A DNA stretch of 7,214 nt from an uncultured Gammaproteobacteria bacterium (GTDB lineage Bacteria > Pseudomonadota > Gammaproteobacteria > Chromatiales > Chromatiaceae): positions 1-7,214 of the forward strand of contig CALAZS010000105.1 of assembly GCA_937926265.1 (NCBI GenBank). Direction: 5' to 3'. Numbering within the stretch: position 1 is the stretch's first letter; every line of letters starts with the position of its first letter. A program made the position numbers and the translations under genes. Of this stretch, positions 1 through 5,658 are shown piece after piece. The notes under the pieces were generated by a model. It worked only from the letters and a program-made list of their open reading frames with translations, was not told where the DNA came from and did not search any database.

Positions 1-2593
1 AATTTGCAACGATATTGACCAGTTTATTTGGCACAACAATCACTTTCCGAATGGTAGCGCCTTCAGTAAAGCGTTGCACGTTTTCATTGGTTTTCGCAGT
101 TTCCTCAATCGATGCCTTGTCGGCATCGGCTGCAACCTGGATCTTGGCGCGCACTTTGCCGTTAACCTGAACCACGTACTCGATTGTATCCTGGGTTAAC
201 GCGCTTTCATCCAGTTCGGGCCAACTGGCGTTGAGGATATCGTCGCCATAGCCAAGGTCCTTCCAGAGAAAATGTGTCACATGCGGTGCAATCGGCGCAA
301 GCAAACGCAGTACAATACTCATGCCTTCGCGCAGTATTGCCTTATCACCTTCGGTTTCATCAAGCTTGTATAACTGGTTCACGATTGTCATGCAGGATGA
401 AACGACGGTGTTGTACTGCTGGCGGTCGTAGTCATACAGGGCCTTTTTCAAAGTGGTATGCACTTCACGGCGGCTGTTTTGCAGGCGATCCGGCAATTCG
501 TCAGGAATGGCTATGTCTTCGGCCAAAATTTCCTCGGATATTTCCGCAGGCATTTCTGCCGCCAGTGTCCAGAGACGTTTGAGAAAACGGTGTGCGCCTT
601 CAACACCTTCATCTGACCATTCCAGGGACTGATCGGGTGGTGCCGTAAACATGGTGTAAAGCCTGACAGTATCAGCACCGAAGCGGTCAATCAGGTCCTG
701 GGGGTCAACACCGTTGTTCTTTGATTTTGACATTTTCTCAATGCCACCCGAAATAACCGGCTTGCCGTCATTTTTCAGGTGGGCATTAATGACTTTTCCC
801 TTGCTGTCGCGTTCGACTTCAACATCGGCCGGGTTAAACCAGTCCTTGGAACCATCGTCATTTTCGCGATAAAAAGTTTCGGCAATCACCATACCCTGGG
901 TTAAAAGTCTGGAGAAAGGCTCGTCGTTATCGATCAGTCCTTCGTCGCGCATCAGCTTGTTAAAGAAGCGCGCGTAAAGCAGGTGCAAAATAGCGTGTTC
1001 AATACCGCCTACATATTGGTCAACCGGAAGCCAGTACCTGGCGCGATCATCCAGCATGCTGTCATTAGCATCCGGGCAGCAGTAACGGGCGAAATACCAG
1101 CTGGATTCAAAAAAGGTATCAAAGGTATCTGTTTCGCGTTGTTCACCATTTGCCAGTTCATAAAACCCGGGCATCTTTTTCAATGGTGAGCCAGACCCAT
1201 CGACGATAACGTCTTCCGGCAGTCGAACGGGAAATTCAGTTGCAGGTTTTGAATTGCCTTCTGCATCCTTAATGACGGGGATAGGGCAGCCCCAGTAACG
1301 TTGTCTTGAAACACCCCAGTCACGTAAACGGAAGTTAACCTGGCGTTGACCTTTGTTGTTGGCCTCAAGCCAGTCGGCAATGGCATCAAATGCCTGCTCA
1401 GAGGTCAGTCCATCAAACTCTCCGGAATTTTTCAAAATACCTTTTTCAACATAGGCGGCTTCTTCAATACCCGCATCAGAGCCATCTTCCGGGTAAATAA
1501 CCTGTTTTTTCTCAATGCCGTATTTTTCAGCAAATTCCCAGTCACGCTGATCATGTCCTGGTACTGCCATGACTGCGCCACTGCCATAACTCATCAATAC
1601 AAAGTTTGCAGCGAACACCGGTACCAGCTCACCGCTAACCGGATGAATGGCATTGATACCCAGTGGGAAACCTTTCTTTTCCATGGTTTCCATCTCTGCT
1701 TCGGAAACGCCACCCTGTTTGCATTCCTGTATAAATGTTTCAAGGTCGGGATTATTTTCTGCGGCAGCCAGCGCCAAAGGGTGCTCGGCAGCAACGGCAA
1801 CATAGGTAACGCCCATTAAGGTGTCAGGGCGGGTGGTGAAAATTTCGAGTGTTGCTTCAGCGCTTTCCCAATTTTCCGAAATTTCCAGGCCAAACTGCAT
1901 TTGCAGTCCCACTGAACGTCCTATCCAGTTTTTCTGCATGGTGATAACACGTTCCGGCCAGTCAGGCAGCTTATCCAGGTCATCAAGCAGTTCCTGGGAA
2001 TAGTCGCTGATCTTCAGAAACCATTGTTCAATGTCGCGTTTTTCAACGACTGCACCTGATCGCCAGCCGCGGCCATCGATAACCTGTTCGTTAGCCAGTA
2101 CCGTCTGGTCTACCGGGTCCCAGTTAACCGTGGCTTTTTTCTGGTAGGCCATGCCTTTTTCAATCAGGCGGGTAAATAGCCACTGTTCCCACTTGTAATA
2201 ATTCGGGTCACAGGTGGCCAGTTCACGATCCCAGTCATAACCAAAACCAAGGCGGTTCAACTGGTCTTTCATGTAATCAATGTTGGCGTAGGTCCATTCT
2301 GCAGGCGGCTTGTTGTTTTTAATGGCTGCGTTTTCTGCGGGCAGGCCGAAAGCATCCCAGCCCATGGGTTGCATAACATTTTTGCCCAACATGCGCTGAT
2401 AGCGGGAGATCACATCACCAATAGTGTAGTTGCGTACGTGGCCCATGTGCAGCTTGCCACTTGGATAAGGGAACATCGAAAGACAGTAGAACTTTTCCTT
2501 GTCTGGGTCTTCTGTGACTTTAAATGACTGCTGTTCCTGCCAGTAGGTTTGTGCGGCAGCTTCGATTTTTTCGGGCTTGTACTGCTTGTCCAT
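1..2593 (-). CDS. leuS: Leucyl-tRNA synthetase (LeuRS), class I; only the stop codon appears to be missing
   Basis: Charges tRNA-Leu with leucine in the cytoplasm and hydrolyses mischarged products. The frame runs open from ATG at 2593-2591 to the window edge: 864 codons plus the T of a codon 865, close to the 860 residues of E. coli LeuRS. It ends VPNKLVNIVAN, matching the family C-terminus, so only the stop is probably missing. Seen in order: the class I signature HMGH at 49-52; a degenerate zinc-binding insert at about 159-179; the CP1 editing domain with TTRPDT at 253-258 and GHDQRD ending at Asp351, equivalent to E. coli Thr252 and Asp345; the KMSKS loop at 620-624; and the anticodon-binding and C-terminal domains with VVQVNGKVRAKI. 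The cysteines of the E. coli zinc site are all replaced. The start aligns residue for residue with E. coli LeuRS, although the Shine-Dalgarno is weak (AAGAAAG). The start and end motifs share one frame, so there is no net frameshift. The gene lies downstream of ttcA on the same strand. Confidence 0.97.
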   Translation of the reverse strand, partial: MDKQYKPEKIEAAAQTYWQEQQSFKVTEDPDKEKFYCLSMFPYPSGKLHMGHVRNYTIGDVISRYQRMLGKNVMQPMGWDAFGLPAENAAIKNNKPPAEWTYANIDYMKDQLNRLGFGYDWDRELATCDPNYYKWEQWLFTRLIEKGMAYQKKATVNWDPVDQTVLANEQVIDGRGWRSGAVVEKRDIEQWFLKISDYSQELLDDLDKLPDWPERVITMQKNWIGRSVGLQMQFGLEISENWESAEATLEIFTTRPDTLMGVTYVAVAAEHPLALAAAENNPDLETFIQECKQGGVSEAEMETMEKKGFPLGINAIHPVSGELVPVFAANFVLMSYGSGAVMAVPGHDQRDWEFAEKYGIEKKQVIYPEDGSDAGIEEAAYVEKGILKNSGEFDGLTSEQAFDAIADWLEANNKGQRQVNFRLRDWGVSRQRYWGCPIPVIKDAEGNSKPATEFPVRLPEDVIVDGSGSPLKKMPGFYELANGEQRETDTFDTFFESSWYFARYCCPDANDSMLDDRARYWLPVDQYVGGIEHAILHLLYARFFNKLMRDEGLIDNDEPFSRLLTQGMVIAETFYRENDDGSKDWFNPADVEVERDSKGKVINAHLKNDGKPVISGGIEKMSKSKNNGVDPQDLIDRFGADTVRLYTMFTAPPDQSLEWSDEGVEGAHRFLKRLWTLAAEMPAEISEEILAEDIAIPDELPDRLQNSRREVHTTLKKALYDYDRQQYNTVVSSCMTIVNQLYKLDETEGDKAILREGMSIVLRLLAPIAPHVTHFLWKDLGYGDDILNASWPELDESALTQDTIEYVVQVNGKVRAKIQVAADADKASIEETAKTNENVQRFTEGATIRKVIVVPNKLVNIVAN

Positions 2594-2640
2594 GTCTTTC
2601 TTGAGATAAAAAATTATTTAAAAGATTTTACTCTTACCAG

Positions 2641-2758
2641 TACTAGATGGCTATCCTGTATGACTTATTCAGACGTCTGAGGACAGGAGGTCCGAAGTCG
2701 AGCGACCATGGATGGCTTGAGCGTTCTGAAATAAGGCATACAGGATAGGTATCTAGTA
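2641..2758. repeat. 118-bp imperfect palindromic element with structured loop
   Basis: The left arm (2641-2673) and right arm (2725-2758) are reverse complements at about 30 of 33 positions plus a one-base bulge; the outer ends read TACTAGAT and ATCTAGTA. The 51-base loop contains further dyads: AGACGTCT overlapping the left arm at 2671-2678, GGAC/GTCC at 2681-2693, GTCG/CGAC at 2697-2706, CCAT/ATGG at 2706-2715 and GCT/AGC at 2715-2722. The element fills the gap between ttcA and leuS. It encodes no convincing protein and has no U-tract immediately after the stem in the minus-strand transcript, so a simple terminator is unlikely. Its form suggests a dispersed intergenic repeat or MITE-like element (inference); TA occurs at both outer ends. 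Copy number elsewhere is unknown. Confidence 0.75.
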
Positions 2759-2772
2759 GGTGATTAAATGTT

Positions 2773-3531
2773 TTATCGATCTGACATTAGAGGTCGCATG
2801 GCAGAGAGTAAGCTCCCAAACAACTGTTTATTCTTTAACTCTTCCTGGCGAAGCATTTGCTTGAAGTATTCCCTCTGGGTAGGCGCAGAAAAGCAGGCGG
2901 GGCAGGAATCCGGAATGATGGGTAAACCTGCGTTTTTGGCAAACTCGGCCATTTGATTTTCACGTGCGTAAACCAGTGGGCGGATGATGCGAGTATCACC
3001 GGCATCGTTGGTGTAATGGGCTTTCATGGTGTCCAGTTTGCCCTTGTGGAATGCTGACATCATGAAACTTTCTGCCAGGTCATCAAGGTGCTGGGCAAGC
3101 GCCAGAACATTGTAGTTATTCTCACGGCAGACCCGGTACATGATGCCGCGTTTCATTCTTGCACAGTATGCGCAAAATGAATCACCCTGCATTTTGGTTT
3201 TGGCATCTTCCATGATCGGCTGCTGCTCATAAAACCACGTCAGACCTAAATTATCGTAATAGTCTGTCAGGGCAGAAGGATTGAAACCTTCCACTTCCGG
3301 GTCTACTGTAATAACACCCAGATCAAATTTCACTGGCGCGTAAGTTTTAAGGTGATACAAAATCTGAAGTAGTGACAGGGAATCCTTGCCACCGGAAACA
3401 CCGATAAGAATCCGGTCACCATCACGGATCATGTCGAAATCAGCAATCGCGCGGCCGACATGACGTAATAATGTTTTTGGAGGTTTGACGATATTGTCAG
3501 GCATAAGAGAAGTGAAACTACAGCGCCACAT
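2773..3531 (-). CDS. ttcA: TtcA-family PP-loop ATPase, probable tRNA 2-thiocytidine biosynthesis protein
   Basis: In the known family, TtcA uses ATP and a [4Fe-4S] cluster to put sulfur on cytidine 32 of certain tRNAs. The reading frame encodes 252 residues. The P-loop motif SGGKDS lies at 46-51, the CAYC pair at Cys120/Cys123 is followed by RMKRGIMYR, ALAQHLDD at 144-151 corresponds to ALGHHRDD of E. coli TtcA, and IIRPLVY follows at 182-188. After IIPDS comes a second pair, Cys210/Cys213 (CPACF), where E. coli has PCNLC, so the pair is shifted. E. coli TtcA is about 311 residues; the C-terminal tail is absent here. The start is uncertain: ATG at 3531 gives an odd MWRCSFTSL leader, while ATG at 3504-3502 gives MPDNIVKPPK, which looks more natural; neither has a clear Shine-Dalgarno. 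The gene is divergent from qmcA and upstream of leuS. It could be a paralogue with another tRNA or small-molecule target; the symbol denotes family. Confidence 0.85.
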   Translation of the reverse strand: MWRCSFTSLMPDNIVKPPKTLLRHVGRAIADFDMIRDGDRILIGVSGGKDSLSLLQILYHLKTYAPVKFDLGVITVDPEVEGFNPSALTDYYDNLGLTWFYEQQPIMEDAKTKMQGDSFCAYCARMKRGIMYRVCRENNYNVLALAQHLDDLAESFMMSAFHKGKLDTMKAHYTNDAGDTRIIRPLVYARENQMAEFAKNAGLPIIPDSCPACFSAPTQREYFKQMLRQEELKNKQLFGSLLSAMRPLMSDR

Positions 3532-3576
3532 AGATTTATTAAACTTAATTTTTTATCTTAACCCATTCCTGAAATA

Positions 3577-3644
3577 GAAGCAGTCGAATGTCTTTTTTCG
3601 GGATGCGTTCACGGCATTCCTGAAAAAAGATTTCTGACTGCTTC
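3577..3644. repeat. 68-bp near-perfect palindrome between divergent genes
   Basis: The left arm is 3577-3606 and the right arm 3614-3644, with a 7-base loop GTTCACG. Both arms, read outside-in, give GAAGCAGTC, then a 5-base mismatch (GAATG against AGAAA), then TCTTTTTTC, then GGGATGC or AGGAATGC. The A/T tract is inside the stem rather than after it, so this is not a standard terminator for either gene; no gene converges here. CATTCCTGAAA at the inner part of the right arm recurs outside the element at 3564-3574. The element may be a cruciform or regulatory site, a leader hairpin, or a dispersed repeat. It shares no obvious sequence with the element at 2641-2758. Confidence 0.75.
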
Positions 3645-3662
3645 AGCTAAGACGGGTAATAT
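3634..3662 (+). promoter_or_regulatory. Candidate sigma70 promoter for the qmcA operon
   Basis: A -35-like CTGACT at 3634-3639 and a -10-like TAATAT at 3657-3662 are separated by 17 bases; each matches the sigma70 consensus at four of six positions. The -35 box lies in the right arm of the palindrome at 3577-3644, so cruciform formation would mask it. The predicted start would fall around 3669, roughly 20 bases before the qmcA ATG and overlapping or just upstream of its ribosome binding site. This is consensus matching only. Confidence 0.35.
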
Positions 3663-3689
3663 TAGAAAAAATTAACGAGGAGAGAGCTT

Positions 3690-4607
3690 ATGGAAGTTTT
3701 CGTATTGGCTCTGCTGGTTCTGGCCGTTGTGGTAGTCGTACTGGGTGTCAAAAGCGTACCCCAGGGAAATGAATACACCGTCGAACGTTTTGGTCGCTAC
3801 ACCGGCACCATGCGTCCGGGGTTAAACCTGATTGTTCCGATTGTTGACCAGATCGGCAAGAAAATAAACATGATGGAACAGGTGCTCGATGTGCCTTCCC
3901 AGGAGGTTATCACCAGGGATAATGCCATGGTCCGTGCTGATGGTGTTGTCTTTTACCAGGTGCTGGATGCGGCGAAGGCGGCATACGAGGTCAATGACCT
4001 GGTTCGGGCCATCTTAAACCTGACCATGACCAACATTCGTACAGTGATGGGTTCCATGGACCTGGATGAGCTGCTCTCAAACCGTGACGCGATCAATGCC
4101 ACGCTGCTTTCCGTTGTCGATGACGCAACCACGCCCTGGGGAGTGAAAGTCACTCGAATCGAGATCAAGGATATTACCCCGCCTGTTGACCTGGTTGATG
4201 CAATGGCAAGGCAAATGAAAGCTGAACGTGAAAAACGTGCGGCCATCCTGGAGGCGGAAGGCGTGCGTCAATCTGACATTCTGCAGGCCGAGGGCCAGAA
4301 GCAAGCTGAAATTCTCAAGGCAGAAGGTGAAAAAGAAGCGGCGTTCCGTGAAGCTGAAGCCAGGGAACGTTTGGCCGAAGCTGAAGCAAAAGCCACAACC
4401 ATGGTATCCGAAGCTATTGCCAAGGGTGATGTGCAGGCAGTGAATTACTTCGTTGCGCAGAAATATACCGAGGCACTGCAGAATATTGCCGTATCTGAGA
4501 ATAACAAACTGGTACTCATGCCGCTCGAAGCCAGCAGCCTGATTGGTTCCATTTCTGGTATTGCCGAAGTTGCCAAGGCCGCTTTTGATAAGCAGAAAGG
4601 AGCATAA
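3690..4607 (+). CDS. qmcA: SPFH/stomatin-family membrane protein, QmcA (YbbK) type
   Basis: A membrane-anchored scaffold of the stomatin/prohibitin/flotillin/HflK-C superfamily, whose members form large rings and organise membrane microdomains or protease quality control. It has 305 residues, the length of E. coli QmcA. In order: an N-terminal hydrophobic anchor at about 2-20; the SPFH domain at about 21-175, with VPQGNEYTVERFGRY, RPGLNLIVP and ITRDNAMVRADGVVFYQV; then a charged coiled coil. The coiled coil opens with four consecutive 11-residue repeats at 186-196, 197-207, 208-218 and 219-229 (ILEAEG, ILQAEG, ILKAEG, FREAEA), typical of stomatin hendecads. The C-terminal part includes KLVLMPLEASSLIGSISG. 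The start is supported by GAGGAGAG ending 5-7 bases before ATG. The nfeD-family gene begins five bases after the stop, the classic SPFH-NfeD arrangement, so the two are surely co-transcribed. The exact client or cellular role is not known. Confidence 0.95.
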   Translation: MEVFVLALLVLAVVVVVLGVKSVPQGNEYTVERFGRYTGTMRPGLNLIVPIVDQIGKKINMMEQVLDVPSQEVITRDNAMVRADGVVFYQVLDAAKAAYEVNDLVRAILNLTMTNIRTVMGSMDLDELLSNRDAINATLLSVVDDATTPWGVKVTRIEIKDITPPVDLVDAMARQMKAEREKRAAILEAEGVRQSDILQAEGQKQAEILKAEGEKEAAFREAEARERLAEAEAKATTMVSEAIAKGDVQAVNYFVAQKYTEALQNIAVSENNKLVLMPLEASSLIGSISGIAEVAKAAFDKQKGA

Positions 4608-4612
4608 ATCTG

Positions 4613-5074
4613 ATGGAAGAATGGTTACAGGCTGTTGATTTCTGGCATTGGTGGGTACTGGCAATTATCTTCATCGTGCTCGAGGTGTTTTCGCCTGCAG
4701 CCTTTTTCCTCTGGTTGGGGTTTTCTGCAGCCATAGTCGGCGGCTTTGTGCTGATTCAGCCGGGAATGTTCTGGGAATGGCAGATTGTGCTTTTTGCCGT
4801 GTTCAGTATCGTCAGTACCGTCGCGGGCAGGCGCTTTTTTAAAAGGAATCTCGAAAATAATGATCACCCAATGCTTAATCGCCGCGGAGAACAATATGTA
4901 GGCAGGGTGTTTACTTTGGATGAGCCGATTATAAACGGAACCGGAAAAATCAAGGTGGATGACTCAACCTGGAAAATCCGTGGTGATGATGCTGATGCCG
5001 GTGGCAAGGTTATCGTGACCGCAGTTGATGGCGTAGAGCTGATCGTGGAATTGATGGTGGAATCCAAATCCTGA
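4613..5074 (+). CDS. NfeD-family short membrane protein with C-terminal OB fold (YbbJ type)
   Basis: The usual genomic and physical partner of SPFH proteins; thought to act with QmcA in the membrane, mechanism unresolved. It has 153 residues (E. coli YbbJ has about 152). Residues about 13-30, 32-49 and 54-71 are hydrophobic, giving two to three membrane segments that include WWVLAIIFIVLEVFSP and FFLWLGFSAAIVGG. These are followed by basic AGRRFFKRN and then a soluble beta-rich tail of about 88-148, starting LNRRGEQYVGRVFTLDEPI and continuing IKVDDSTWKIRGDD and VIVTAVDGVELIVE, the NfeD OB-fold pattern. It is the short form without the N-terminal serine-protease domain of long NfeD proteins. 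AAAGGAG at 4596-4602, inside the end of qmcA, serves as ribosome binding site; the gap between genes is five bases. The stop TGA at 5072-5074 is followed by AT-rich non-coding DNA. Confidence 0.92.
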   Translation: MEEWLQAVDFWHWWVLAIIFIVLEVFSPAAFFLWLGFSAAIVGGFVLIQPGMFWEWQIVLFAVFSIVSTVAGRRFFKRNLENNDHPMLNRRGEQYVGRVFTLDEPIINGTGKIKVDDSTWKIRGDDADAGGKVIVTAVDGVELIVELMVESKS

Positions 5075-5128
5075 TCGTTCTAATTTAATTCAGTAAAATT
5101 TCTGAAATTGATTTTTCCCTCAAATAAC

Positions 5129-5160
5129 CTTAATCTGAAATAGGCTTAACCTGAAATGGT
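5129..5160. repeat. Tandem duplication, two 16-base units
   Basis: CTTAATCTGAAATAGG (5129-5144) is followed directly by CTTAACCTGAAATGGT (5145-5160), 13 of 16 identical. A decayed third unit, TTTAAGCTGGGAAAGA, may follow at 5161-5176. The copies lie in the non-coding region after the NfeD-family gene. They could be tandem protein-binding sites or replication slippage; function unknown. Confidence 0.6.
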
Positions 5161-5206
5161 TTTAAGCTGGGAAAGACTAATATAGGAAAGTTCCTTATCA
5201 ATTTAG

Positions 5207-5243
5207 TGGGTTTTCCCTGTGAAATTCTCACAACACCCATTTT
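5207..5243 (+). terminator. Weak candidate terminator or dyad operator downstream of the qmcA operon
   Basis: The stem TGTGA/TCACA (5218-5222, 5228-5232) closes a 5-base loop AATTC. An outer stem TGGGT/ACCCA (5207-5211, 5235-5239) is separated from it by an uneven internal loop, and TTTT follows at 5240-5243. It lies about 130 bases after the NfeD-family stop. The T-run is short and the internal loop weakens the stem, so this may equally be a regulator-binding dyad. The TGTGA/TCACA halves resemble CRP half-sites, but the spacer is five bases, not six. Confidence 0.3.
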
Positions 5244-5248
5244 GGCGA

Positions 5249-5284
5249 ATTCTTTAATTTATTCCCATTCTTTAAAAATTTCCC
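5249..5284. repeat. Tandem duplication, two 18-base units
   Basis: Two adjacent units, 5249-5266 and 5267-5284, both start ATTCTTTAA and end TTCCC, matching at 14 of 18 positions; the differences are clustered in the middle A/T run. This is the second small tandem duplication in the same AT-rich gap, with a unit length and sequence different from the first. Confidence 0.55.
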
Positions 5285-5286
5285 AA

Positions 5287-5326
5287 CGAAATTACGATTG
5301 CGAATAGATCTGAAAAGATAATTTCG
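5287..5326. repeat. Perfect 8-bp inverted repeat with 24-base spacer
   Basis: CGAAATTA at 5287-5294 is the exact reverse complement of TAATTTCG at 5319-5326. The spacer contains the palindrome AGATCT. The arms are AT-rich and the spacer is long, so this may be chance in AT-rich DNA, or a pair of operator half-sites upstream of the gene at 5659. Confidence 0.35.
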
Positions 5327-5658
5327 ATGAATTTAGTACTTTAATGACTAAAATATAAGAAAATAGAATAAAAAAAGCTTGTAACTTTCTAAATTATAAA
5401 GAATTATAATCTATAATAAATGTTGACTAGAAGCCAAGAGGCTTGTGAATCAGTATATTAGTATCTTGTAAATGACAAATATCAATTAATTCTTCACTTT
5501 TTTGTAAGGTTGTACTACGATTAGACGTTGAGTAGTTTTGAAACAACGATTTGTAAAAAAACAACTAATTTTTGATTCCTTATTAGAATAATAAATAGCC
5601 TTTAACCTGCAACTTAGAAAAATTAAATAGCACGCCTTTGAGCGACTTGGAGTATCTT

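Larger units (their letters stand above)
5075..5658. other. AT-rich intergenic region with short repeats, no supported gene
   Basis: This 584-base stretch is markedly richer in A and T than the genes on either side. I find no reading frame with both a credible ribosome binding site and protein-like composition. It holds a weak terminator candidate, two tandem duplications and an inverted repeat (listed separately), plus TTTAGT/ACTAAA at 5332-5352, a hairpin AAGCC/GGCTT at 5431-5444, and two TATAAT hexamers at 5405-5410 and 5412-5417 that lack a well-placed -35. TTGACT at 5423-5428 has no good -10 partner. The region presumably contains the promoter and regulatory sites of the exported-protein gene at 5659, probably with a long leader, and could hide a small RNA; neither is demonstrable by reading. 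Confidence 0.7.

Noticed and set aside
274..582. 102-codon open frame on the plus strand
   Set aside because: Antisense to the conserved anticodon-binding part of leuS, with Cys/Arg/His-rich composition typical of a shadow frame.
1346..1819. 157-codon open frame on the plus strand
   Set aside because: It lies entirely antisense to leuS, whose protein matches its family throughout; the translated product has no recognisable domain.
2768..2956. 62-codon plus-strand frame starting beside the 118-bp palindrome
   Set aside because: It overlaps the conserved C-terminus of the TtcA-family gene on the opposite strand and has no ribosome binding site.
4077..4664. 195-codon open frame on the minus strand
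   Set aside because: Antisense to the coiled-coil region of qmcA; the Phe/Cys/Gly-rich product mirrors the Glu/Ala/Lys repeats on the real strand.
5218..5232. CRP-binding site
   Set aside because: Half-sites are right but the spacer is five bases instead of six, so a standard CRP site is not claimed.
5423..5467. Sigma70 promoter with TTGACT as -35 and TATATT or TATCTT as -10
   Set aside because: The spacings are about 25 or more bases, outside the workable range, and the correctly spaced hexamers do not resemble a -10.
5638..5658. Seven-codon upstream extension of the LolA-like gene from a TTG start
   Set aside because: It would place acidic residues before the signal peptide and overlap the GGAG ribosome binding site that fits the ATG at 5659.
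5075..5658. CRISPR array
   Set aside because: The repeats are two-unit tandem duplications without spacers and of different sequence, so no repeat-spacer pattern exists.
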